This document shows positions 34,296 through 42,615 of a stretch of 64,000 nucleotides of DNA, piece after piece. Numbering within the stretch: position 1 is the first letter of the stretch; each line of letters starts with the position of its first letter. Made by a program: the position numbers and the translations under genes. This DNA comes from Paenibacillus alginolyticus DSM 5050 = NBRC 15375. GTDB taxonomy: Bacteria > Bacillota > Bacilli > Paenibacillales > NBRC-103111. The stretch is from NCBI RefSeq assembly GCF_000422905.1, contig NZ_AUGY01000017.1:1-64000 (forward strand). Reading direction: 5' to 3'. Below the pieces are notes generated by a model. That model was not told the DNA's origin and did not search any database. It saw only the letters and a program-made list of their open reading frames with translations.

Positions 34296-37200
34296 ATGAA
34301 TGAATTGATGCGTAATGAAGGCCGTTTTCAAGATCTCCTAGGAACCGAACACGACAGCTGCGGTATTATTTGTATTATTGAAAAGAATGGTCACCCTTCC
34401 CGTGATAACATCCAAAAAACGATTGAAGCCCTTGTAAAAATGGAGCATCGTTCGGGTTTTATCAACGGTGAAGGCGATGGTTGCGGTATTTTAACGGATA
34501 TTCCACGTGCCCTTTGGGAAAAGAAATTAACAGATGCGGGTCTTGACGGTAAGCTTGCTTACGACAACCGTTTTTCTGTTGGACATATCTTTGTTCCACG
34601 CAAGCTTGACCTGACCGTTACCGAAATCCAGAAAGGTATTCGCGAGCTCTTTGCTTCCCATGATGTATCCATCATTCTCGAGCAAGAGAATCAAGTCGAT
34701 AGCAGCGTTTTAGGCCCTAACGGCTTGAACGATGAGCCTACTTTCTGGCAAATTGCCGCGATTGCGAACAAAACGGAAGGCCAAGTAGCCGATCACCTTT
34801 TTGAACTGCATATCGCAATTGAAGATCGTTACAATGTTCACGTTGCTACCCTAAGCAATGTTACATCTGCTTACAAAGTATTAGGAGCTGCAAGCATCCT
34901 TCCTAAATATTTTAACGATACTCGTGATTCATTATTCGCTTCCCAAGTTACCATTGGTCACAACCGTTATTCGACAAACACATTGTCCAGCTTCTTCCGC
35001 GTTCAACCGTTCTCCCTACTCGGGCACAATGGTGAAATTAACACGGTTAAGAAACTTCGTATTGAAGCAGACATGGTTGGCGTACCGCTGGTTAGCGGAG
35101 GTTCTGACTCCCAAGATATGAACAGAACGATTGAAACGTTCATTCACCGTTTTGGTTTGTCCCTATTCGAAGCGATGGAAATGGTATTCCCTCCTATTAT
35201 TAATGAAATGAAACAATTCCGTCCGGAACTTCAAGATTTATATGTGTACTACCGTCAAGTATGGGGCCATTTTGCACAAGGTCCTGCAGGTATCGTTTCT
35301 CGTTATGGCAATGAATGTATTTTCAGTGTGGATGCGCTTGGTCTTCGTCCGGTATGGATGGTGGAGAGCGAAACTTCCTTGTACTTCTCCTCGGAGCAGG
35401 GTGTTATTACGGTTGGCGACATGGTCGCTGATCCGAAACCAATTGCACCAGGCGAAAAAGTGGGCGTTGTTCTCACACCAGGTGAACACGTTCAAGTTAT
35501 TCCTTACCACGAAGTGCAAACTTTAGTGTACGAGCGCGCAAGCAAACGTCTGAATATTGGCGGACTTCGGAAATATCTGAATCCTGCAAAAACGGATACT
35601 CAAGCTGAGCTTAATGAGAACATTGTAGCGACTGATCAATTGTATAGTGCATTTGGTTGGGATCGTGACGGTATTCAACATATCGAAACGATGTCTGAAA
35701 CAGGTGCAGAACCTATCCGCTCCCTGGGTCACGATTCACCTCACGCTGCTCTTGCTTGGGAACGCCAAAACGTGCCTGACTTTATTAAAGAAAGCGTAGC
35801 GGTTGTTACGAATCCTGCGATTGACCGTGACCGTGAGATGGAGCATTTCTCCACACGTATCATTGCTGGTACTCGTACTCCTATTTATGCTCAAGTAGAT
35901 AACAACCTGCGTCTTGAGCTTCTGGCACCACTTGTACTCGAAGGTACGAATGGCGTAGATAGCGAAGAGCACTTGTCACAACCTTCTTATGAGCAATTGC
36001 TAGCCCTGTTCCGTGCACAAGGAGATCATGCTGTAGCTGTGCTTTCCAGTACTTTCGCTCGTGGAACTTCTTTGAGTGATGGCTTGGACGCTCTGGCTGC
36101 CGCTGCTATCGCTGCTGCTCGTAATGGCGCTGCACTGATCGTTCTTGACGATGCAGAAGCTCATCAGAATGACCGTTTGTGGCTTGAGCCGCATCTGGCC
36201 GTTTCCAAAATCGATATCGCACTTCGTGCGGAGAAGCTCGGTTTCGGCGACAACCTGCGCCGCCATGTTACTTTGATCCTGCGTTCCGCTGCCATTCGCA
36301 GCTTGCATGATATCGCTGTAGCTTGCGGTCTTGGCGCAGACGTCATCTCACCATACCTGTTGTTCTCAACGGCTTCTGACAAAGAAGGCAATGCAGCAGC
36401 AGCTCGTAAAGTATATGCAGCACTGACGAAAGGTCTGGAGAAAGTTATTTCCACGATCGGTACTCATGAGCTTCGCGGTTACACACGTTTCTTCTCCTCC
36501 ATCGGCTTCCATCCGGAAGTTGCTGAAGTATTAGATATCGTGAACTACCTCGGCAGCGAAAAAGCGGGAACTGGCTTTGCCCAGCTCGAAGCTGATGCTG
36601 AATTACGTTACACAGACTTTACAAATCCAAAAGCAAAAGCAGCGAAAAACTTCCGTTTCTTCCAACGTATGTGGAAAGCATTAGGCGACGCCGCTTCCGG
36701 CGCTGCTCCTTATAGCGACTACCGTGACAAGCTGCGTGAAGAAGAGAAGAAGAACCCGATTTCCATTCGTCACATTGCTGGATTCAATATTGACAAAGCA
36801 CTGAGCGAAGGCCGTAAGGCACTCGATCCGTCGCAAGTTGATATCTCCATTGGCGGTCATTCCTTGCCGATGCTGATTTCTTCGATGTCATTCGGTTCAC
36901 AAAATGAAACAGCTTTCCGTGCCTACGCTGAAGCCGGCGAACGCCTGAACATGGTAACCATGAACGGCGAGGGCGGAGAGATTAAAGATATGCTCGGCCG
37001 TTATAAAAAAACGCGCGGTGCGCAAGTCGCATCCGGACGTTTCGGTGTTAACGTAGAACTCGCTAACGCGGTCGCTTTCCTTGAGATCAAAATCGGTCAA
37101 GGGGCTAAACCGGGTGAAGGCGGTCACTTACCGGGATCCAAAGTAACAGCGAAAATCGCTGCTGCTCGTAACGCAACCATTGGTTCTGATCTGATCTCTC

Positions 37201-38846
37201 CTTCTAACAACCATGATATCTACTCGATCGAGGATTTGGCGCAAATCATTTCCGAGCTCAAAGAAGGCAGCGGTCGTAAAGCGAAAATTATCGTTAAAAT
37301 CCCGGTTGTACCAGGTATCGGTACGATTGCGGTTGGTGTAGCGAAAGCAGGCGCTGACGTAATTACGCTTTCCGGTTTTGATGGCGGTACAGGCGCGGCT
37401 CGTATTCACTCCTTGACTCACGTTGGTCTTCCTACGGAGATCGGTACGAAGCTTGCTCACGTTGCTTTGATTGAAGCTGGTCTTCGTCACCGCGTTGAGC
37501 TGTGGTCTGATGGCGGTCTGAAATCAGGTTCTGACGTTGTTAAAATGGTTATGCTTGGTGCAAACCGTGCAGGTTTCGGCAGTATCGCAATGCAATCGAT
37601 CGGCTGTACAACTTGCCGCGGCTGTCATTTAGATACTTGTCACGTTGGTATTGCTACACAAATCGATTCCATGGAAGAAGCGGAAGAAAAAGGTCTTCGC
37701 CGTTTCGTACCTCGTCAATTCGACGTAGCTGTAGACAGTTTGGTTCGTTTGTTTGGTGGTATCGGTGAAGAAGTACGCGAAGTTGTTGCATCCCTTGGTT
37801 TCAAAAGCTTGCAAGAACTCGTTGGCCGTTCCGATCTATTGGAACAAATTAGCCACGTAGATCGCATTGATTTGTCCGACATCCTTCGTCCGGCTCCACT
37901 TCAGTTCATCTCTGATGCTGAAAGAGCAATGGAAGAAGCGGCTGTATCATCCGATATCCGTATCGCTGCAGGTGCAGAAGGTCTAGAATTCTTCCCAGAA
38001 TCTTTGGCTCTTGATGCTCCAATCGTGCGCAACTGGTCCAAAGTGGATGCTGAGTCCCGTATTCTCGGAGCTCGTTACTCCAGCCATCGCGTAAGAGATC
38101 GCTTCGACGGCAGCTACGATGAATTACCGTCAGTCGCGCTGAACTTGATCGACGGTTCCGTACCAGGAAACGGTCTGGCTGCCTTCAATGCTCGCGGCGT
38201 AGACATTACTGTTCACGGCGGTGCTGAGGATGGTCTTGGTAAAATGGCCTTCGGCGGTAAAGTGGCGATTGTTAAATCACTTGGCAAAAACAACACCTTC
38301 ATTAACGGCAGCGTTGGTAAATCATTCGGTTACGGCGCTCAAAAAGGTTTGTTCTTGATTCAAGGCAGTGCAGATACACGCGCTTGTATCCGTTTCTCCG
38401 GTGCTGACGTCGTATTCGGCGGCGAGATCACAACGCCATTGCGTGATGAACTTGGCGGACTTGCGGCTCGTGCGAACCTCAAAGGCTTCGCGTTCGAGTA
38501 CATGACAAACGGCCGTGCCGTGGTTATGGGCGATCCAGGTCCATGGATTTGCGCAGGTATGACAGGCGGCGTGATCTACCAACGTCTTGTGCCAGAAATG
38601 GGTCTAGATCAAGCAGCCATCGAACGTCGTATCGCTAAAGGCGCGAAAGTTAAACTTGAGACTATTGGCGTACAAAGCAAAAAAGATCTTACTGAATTGC
38701 TCACAGCTTACCACGCTGAGCTTGCTAAATCCGGTCAATCCGATGCAGCAGCAAAAATCGAAGGTTTGCTAAGCAATCTTGAAGCTAACTTCATCCGTAT
38801 CTCCCCGGTCAACATGCAAGCTGACCAATCCGTTGCTACGGAATAG
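34296..38846 (+). CDS. glutamate synthase large-subunit-like protein
   Basis: About 1516 residues with the full GltB order. The class II glutamine amidotransferase has the nucleophile Cys in TEHDSCGIIC, implying a 20-odd residue propeptide. A central domain follows, then an FMN-binding synthase barrel (SSMSFGSQNETAFRAYAEAG, KPGEGGHLPGSKVTAKIA) and a Cys cluster for a 3Fe-4S centre in CTTCRGCHLDTCHVG. The GXGXG helix domain has GKMAFGGKVAIVKS and FVFGGEI-like repeats. The N-terminus differs from canonical GltB (NGHPSRDNIQKTIEALVKMEHR), and no small subunit gene is adjacent, so it may be a divergent GltB paralogue. The start is uncertain: no ribosome-binding site fits this ATG or the frame running 36 codons further, while a good site serves a four-codon frame upstream. 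Confidence 0.85.
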   Translation: MNELMRNEGRFQDLLGTEHDSCGIICIIEKNGHPSRDNIQKTIEALVKMEHRSGFINGEGDGCGILTDIPRALWEKKLTDAGLDGKLAYDNRFSVGHIFVPRKLDLTVTEIQKGIRELFASHDVSIILEQENQVDSSVLGPNGLNDEPTFWQIAAIANKTEGQVADHLFELHIAIEDRYNVHVATLSNVTSAYKVLGAASILPKYFNDTRDSLFASQVTIGHNRYSTNTLSSFFRVQPFSLLGHNGEINTVKKLRIEADMVGVPLVSGGSDSQDMNRTIETFIHRFGLSLFEAMEMVFPPIINEMKQFRPELQDLYVYYRQVWGHFAQGPAGIVSRYGNECIFSVDALGLRPVWMVESETSLYFSSEQGVITVGDMVADPKPIAPGEKVGVVLTPGEHVQVIPYHEVQTLVYERASKRLNIGGLRKYLNPAKTDTQAELNENIVATDQLYSAFGWDRDGIQHIETMSETGAEPIRSLGHDSPHAALAWERQNVPDFIKESVAVVTNPAIDRDREMEHFSTRIIAGTRTPIYAQVDNNLRLELLAPLVLEGTNGVDSEEHLSQPSYEQLLALFRAQGDHAVAVLSSTFARGTSLSDGLDALAAAAIAAARNGAALIVLDDAEAHQNDRLWLEPHLAVSKIDIALRAEKLGFGDNLRRHVTLILRSAAIRSLHDIAVACGLGADVISPYLLFSTASDKEGNAAAARKVYAALTKGLEKVISTIGTHELRGYTRFFSSIGFHPEVAEVLDIVNYLGSEKAGTGFAQLEADAELRYTDFTNPKAKAAKNFRFFQRMWKALGDAASGAAPYSDYRDKLREEEKKNPISIRHIAGFNIDKALSEGRKALDPSQVDISIGGHSLPMLISSMSFGSQNETAFRAYAEAGERLNMVTMNGEGGEIKDMLGRYKKTRGAQVASGRFGVNVELANAVAFLEIKIGQGAKPGEGGHLPGSKVTAKIAAARNATIGSDLISPSNNHDIYSIEDLAQIISELKEGSGRKAKIIVKIPVVPGIGTIAVGVAKAGADVITLSGFDGGTGAARIHSLTHVGLPTEIGTKLAHVALIEAGLRHRVELWSDGGLKSGSDVVKMVMLGANRAGFGSIAMQSIGCTTCRGCHLDTCHVGIATQIDSMEEAEEKGLRRFVPRQFDVAVDSLVRLFGGIGEEVREVVASLGFKSLQELVGRSDLLEQISHVDRIDLSDILRPAPLQFISDAERAMEEAAVSSDIRIAAGAEGLEFFPESLALDAPIVRNWSKVDAESRILGARYSSHRVRDRFDGSYDELPSVALNLIDGSVPGNGLAAFNARGVDITVHGGAEDGLGKMAFGGKVAIVKSLGKNNTFINGSVGKSFGYGAQKGLFLIQGSADTRACIRFSGADVVFGGEITTPLRDELGGLAARANLKGFAFEYMTNGRAVVMGDPGPWICAGMTGGVIYQRLVPEMGLDQAAIERRIAKGAKVKLETIGVQSKKDLTELLTAYHAELAKSGQSDAAAKIEGLLSNLEANFIRISPVNMQADQSVATE

Positions 38847-38854
38847 ATCATTTA

Positions 38855-38897
38855 AAAAGTTCCACAGGACCTTAACGGGTATTGTGGAGCTTTTTTT
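38855..38897 (+). terminator. terminator of the gltB-like gene
   Basis: AAGTTCCACA pairs with TGTGGAGCTT and is followed by seven T. Confidence 0.85.
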
Positions 38898-38994
38898 CAT
38901 GGGAACAATTTGCACCCAGTGCATAAAATATGCTCAACCATCGCATTTTATTAAGTAGCGTCACCCATCCGCATACCATAGGAGGTTTTTAGCT

Positions 38995-39120
38995 ATGAGC
39001 CACTCGAAACGCCGCGATGAAGCAGCATGGAAAAGCCGCAAACAAGCTCACAATCCACATGGTAAGGTGAAGTCTCTGGAGGAATTTGCCAGTGAATATG
39101 AAGCGGAACATAAGAAGTAA
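38995..39120 (+). CDS. 41-residue charged protein (possibly DUF6254)
   Basis: AGGAGG lies eight bases before ATG. The product reads MSHSKRRDEAAWKSRKQ.. and ends ..EEFASEYEAEHKK, strongly charged, with a basic N-terminal half and an acidic C-terminal half and the motif NPHGKVKSLEEF in between. It has its own terminator. It resembles the small DUF6254-type proteins of Bacillales that I recall; function unknown, no membrane segment. Confidence 0.78.
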   Translation: MSHSKRRDEAAWKSRKQAHNPHGKVKSLEEFASEYEAEHKK

Positions 39121-39155
39121 GTAACTCCCTTCCCCCGTCGAAAGAGGGACCAACA

Positions 39156-39209
39156 CAAAGAACCCGGTAATCTCGTTTCTAATGAAACGCGGTTATCGGG
39201 CTCTTTGGT
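39156..39209. terminator. bidirectional terminator between the 41-residue protein and mannosidase genes
   Basis: AAAGAACCCGGTAATCTCGTTTC pairs imperfectly with GAAACGCGGTTATCGGGCTCTTT around a TAAT loop, flanked by short T/A runs on both sides. Confidence 0.7.
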
Positions 39210-39241
39210 ATTAACGCACTAGGATTGCGAAACTTGGCATT

Positions 39242-42200
39242 TTAATGCAACAAGCGGATGAGTACGGTTTTAATCTCGAACGGTGTAAAGGAAAGCTGGT
39301 AGTGTCCGTCAGCGCCTTTCAGCGGCTCCAATGGGTTTTCCATCAAATCGGCAAGCACTGCCTCTCGGTGAGGAAGATGAACCAAAAGCTTGATATCGCC
39401 ATTCGCTCCAGAAGTTTCATAAAGGCGAACAACGAGAGCGTCTTCGTCTTCCGCTTTTTTCACCGCTTCAATCATGACCTTGGCGCCTTCAATCTCAAAA
39501 CCGGAATACTTCTTCGGCAGTCCGCCTTCTTCTGCACTCGCCAAGACCGCGGATATCGGAGCATTTAATTCATAGCCTTGCTTGTAGACTTCCGCCTCTA
39601 TGAAATCCCCTTCATGCGGCAAAATGGCGTATACGAACTGATGGCGCGCCCTGTCGCAAGTCGGATCCGGGTACGATGGACTGCGAAGTAAATTAATATC
39701 CATAACGTTGCCTTTAACACTATAGCCATACTTGCAGTCGTTCAAGAGAGCGACACCAAAGTCCGGTTGTGAAAGATCGATCCATTGATGCGCGCAAATT
39801 TCGTCTTTAGCGTAATCCCACAACGTATTTCGGTGAGTCTGTCTTTTGAGATGACCGAATTGAATTTCGCAATTCACTTGATCGGCATACACGTTGACCG
39901 GGAAAGCAGCACGCAGCATTTTACTATCTTCCTGCCAGTCGACATCCGTTTCAAAATCGATTCGTTTGCTGCCCGCCGTTAGAATAACTTTTTGTGTGAG
40001 TACGGACTTGCCGTAGTGATACTCTTGCTCTACTATCGCTTTAGGTCCGCTGACGAAAGCGTTCGATTGCATGAGCTTCATCTGCGCAGGCTTCGTTCCT
40101 GCATAATCCTCAGGGAAGTCCCAAGCATCGCCGTCATCATGATAAATGGATAACACATTCCCTGCTTCACCGACAGCGATTACTTCTCTACCTAACTCTT
40201 TGTCGAATATCGATAAAATGCTTCCGTCCGATCCAAACGCTATCTTGATCAACTCATTCTCAAGTGTATCGTTCACAGCCCTCACTTCAAATGAGGAGCC
40301 TTCCGATATCGCTGCCGAATCTATAACCTGATAGCCCATTGCAGGAGTCGTGACCTGTATCCATTGATCATTGAGCTGCATCCATTCGCTGCGCTCCCAT
40401 GGAAGGGAGTTGAAGATGACCATCGGACGTTCTGCGTCCTGCGTCCATATGGAAGATGTAAAGCCGCGGTACATTTGCTCGGTTAGCTCCGTTACTCTAG
40501 CTAGTAATATTTCGTAACGCTCAAGAGATTCGTCGAATACACGCTTTATAGAAGAACCAGGCAAAATATCGTGGAATTGGTACAACAGCACTTCCTTCCA
40601 GATCGTTTCAAGCTCCTCGGACGGATACTCGTTTCCGTAAGCGAAATGGAGTGAAGCAGCGAATTCAAGCTCCCTCAACGCCTTTTCAATCTTCCGGTTA
40701 TATCGTTTATTGCGAGCTTGGCTAGTGAACGTCCCTTGGTGCTTCTCAAGGTAGAGTTCACCTTTCCATGTCTTATATTTCTCTTTATTAGAAGCTAGCT
40801 TCTCGAAAAAGTTCAGGGCAGGCTCCTGTTTCACCGGGATAAGCCCTTGGAGATTTTGCTCCCGCTGAAGGCGCTCCAGGTGCTCTTCTCCTGGTCCGCC
40901 GCCGCCATCTCCGATTCCAAACACGACGAGGCAATGGTCGGATACATTTTTGTCCAAATAATCCCTTTCAGCCTTTAGAATCGACCTTGGCAGCGCAGGA
41001 CCATTGTAAGTATCTTCTGGCGGCAAATGCGTCAACACGCGGCTTCCGTCCAGCCCTTCCCAGAAAAAAGTATGATGCGGATGATCATTATGGACGTTCC
41101 ATGACAGCTTCTGTGTCATCACATACTCGACCCCAGACTTACGCAGAAGCTGCGGCAAGCTGGCTGAATAACCAAAAATATCTGGAACCCACAGCATCTT
41201 CATATCTTTACCGAATTCCTGCTGGAAAAAACGTTTCCCAAGGAGGATTTGCCTTACAAGCGCTTCTCCTCCCGCAATATTGGAATCCGGCTCCACCCAC
41301 ATGGCGCCTTGTACTTCCCAGCGCCCTTCTGCAATGCGCTGCTTGACCTCAGCATATAATTTGGGATGCTGCTGCTTGATCCACTCGTACAATTGAGGCT
41401 GACTAGCTCCAAATACGTAATCGGGATACTGCTCCATCATCCGCAGAGCGGTGGCAAAAGTCCGAGCCCCTTTGCGGTAAGTCTCACGAATAGGCCACAG
41501 CCACGCCAGATCAATATGCGCGTGTCCAATTGCGGTAGCCGTCAGAGTTGGATCCCCGCCCTGCTTGCTTAATGACGGAGCCAGAATACCTCTAGCCTGC
41601 GCCACGCTCTCTTCTGACATATCCCTGAGCAATAGATGAACGTCATAAAGGGCCTGCAGGATACGCGCTCTTCTTGCAGATTGATCCTCTAGATGCTTGG
41701 CAAGATCGAGCAGCACCTCATAATCGTAAAATAGCTGTCTCGTTTCCTCACTGCAGACGGCTATTTGAGCCTCCTTCAGCGTTCCGCTCCGGTAACGCCC
41801 AAACAAATCGTTGTTGCCAGCGTCAGCCCAGAGATCGATAACTTCTTCCCCCGATGCGTTAGAAGCGATCTGCACCACGCGTTTACCAGGTAAGCCAAGC
41901 GTTAAGTCAAACTCCGAGTTCACGTTTGTCAGCCCTTGCGTCGGAGTTCCTTCCTCATCGACAAGGCATAGCTCACCGTTAACATCAATCAGCAATACGA
42001 TTTTCCTTCCCGCAGCCGATTGCGGCACTTGACCCTGGAAATGAAACCAGGCACAGTCCCACAGCTCCCCCCACTTCTCACCCGGGCGAACTTCGAGAAG
42101 TTGTCCCGACATTCTTTGCTCGAATGTTACGGGCTCCTTCGTTACATATGCGATGGCTGACAGTTGAGCTACCGGCTTGTAGATATGATTTTCGATTCGA

Positions 42201-42247
42201 TTAAGCGTCTGCTTAAGGGTTTCCACTTTTATTGGCGTGTATGGCAT
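39242..42247 (-). CDS. alpha-mannosidase, glycoside hydrolase family 38
   Basis: About 1001 residues. The metal-binding HAHIDLAWLWP and the catalytic nucleophile Asp in WVPDIFGYSASLPQ identify GH38. The second metal/acid region is WVEPDSNIAGGE, the helical middle domain lies at about 520-620, and beta-rich domains fill the C-terminal half. No signal peptide is visible, so it is probably cytoplasmic and acts on imported mannosides or glycan fragments. The start MPYTPIKVETLKQ is a best guess: AAAGGA is 14 bases ahead, and a frame 27 codons longer begins in A/T-rich upstream sequence. A TATAAT at 42288-42293 lies just before. Confidence 0.88.
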   Translation of the reverse strand: MPYTPIKVETLKQTLNRIENHIYKPVAQLSAIAYVTKEPVTFEQRMSGQLLEVRPGEKWGELWDCAWFHFQGQVPQSAAGRKIVLLIDVNGELCLVDEEGTPTQGLTNVNSEFDLTLGLPGKRVVQIASNASGEEVIDLWADAGNNDLFGRYRSGTLKEAQIAVCSEETRQLFYDYEVLLDLAKHLEDQSARRARILQALYDVHLLLRDMSEESVAQARGILAPSLSKQGGDPTLTATAIGHAHIDLAWLWPIRETYRKGARTFATALRMMEQYPDYVFGASQPQLYEWIKQQHPKLYAEVKQRIAEGRWEVQGAMWVEPDSNIAGGEALVRQILLGKRFFQQEFGKDMKMLWVPDIFGYSASLPQLLRKSGVEYVMTQKLSWNVHNDHPHHTFFWEGLDGSRVLTHLPPEDTYNGPALPRSILKAERDYLDKNVSDHCLVVFGIGDGGGGPGEEHLERLQREQNLQGLIPVKQEPALNFFEKLASNKEKYKTWKGELYLEKHQGTFTSQARNKRYNRKIEKALRELEFAASLHFAYGNEYPSEELETIWKEVLLYQFHDILPGSSIKRVFDESLERYEILLARVTELTEQMYRGFTSSIWTQDAERPMVIFNSLPWERSEWMQLNDQWIQVTTPAMGYQVIDSAAISEGSSFEVRAVNDTLENELIKIAFGSDGSILSIFDKELGREVIAVGEAGNVLSIYHDDGDAWDFPEDYAGTKPAQMKLMQSNAFVSGPKAIVEQEYHYGKSVLTQKVILTAGSKRIDFETDVDWQEDSKMLRAAFPVNVYADQVNCEIQFGHLKRQTHRNTLWDYAKDEICAHQWIDLSQPDFGVALLNDCKYGYSVKGNVMDINLLRSPSYPDPTCDRARHQFVYAILPHEGDFIEAEVYKQGYELNAPISAVLASAEEGGLPKKYSGFEIEGAKVMIEAVKKAEDEDALVVRLYETSGANGDIKLLVHLPHREAVLADLMENPLEPLKGADGHYQLSFTPFEIKTVLIRLLH

Positions 42248-42365
42248 GTAGAGCTGCACCGTCCTTTGACCTTTATGTATGAAGCTATTATAACCATATA
42301 ACAATAATAAATATATCATATATATCAATTAGTTTAATGTTTTGAGCAGAAAAATACAAGCAAAA

Positions 42366-42396
42366 AAACTCACCTCTGCTGCAAAGCCAGAGTTAA
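42366..42396 (-). terminator. possible terminator upstream of the mannosidase gene
   Basis: AACTC..GAGTT encloses CTCTG..CAGAG and is followed leftwards by TTTTTGC. With the stem at 42543 it isolates helD from the mannosidase gene. Nothing else is seen in 42397-42542. Confidence 0.45.
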
Positions 42397-42542
42397 GTCT
42401 CTTACGTTCTCTTATACTTGCTGATGTACTGGCCTCGATGTCTGTTTGACAACCAATTAAGCCCCTTCTTTCTAGCTAAATAATTTGTTATATCGTGTAT
42501 ATTGTTTATGAATTAGAACTTTGTTCGTATTTGTTCAACAAA

Positions 42543-42577
42543 ATGCCCCCAAGTTCGATTTCTTAGGGGCTCCAATT
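42543..42577 (-). terminator. probable terminator of the helD-like gene
   Basis: A GAGCCCC/GGGGGC stem with a 15-nt loop is followed by ATTTTG on the minus strand, about 40 bases past the helD stop. The T-run is short. Confidence 0.5.
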
Positions 42578-42615
42578 TACTCCTTATGATCGGCTGTCAG
42601 ATACTCCACTCAACG

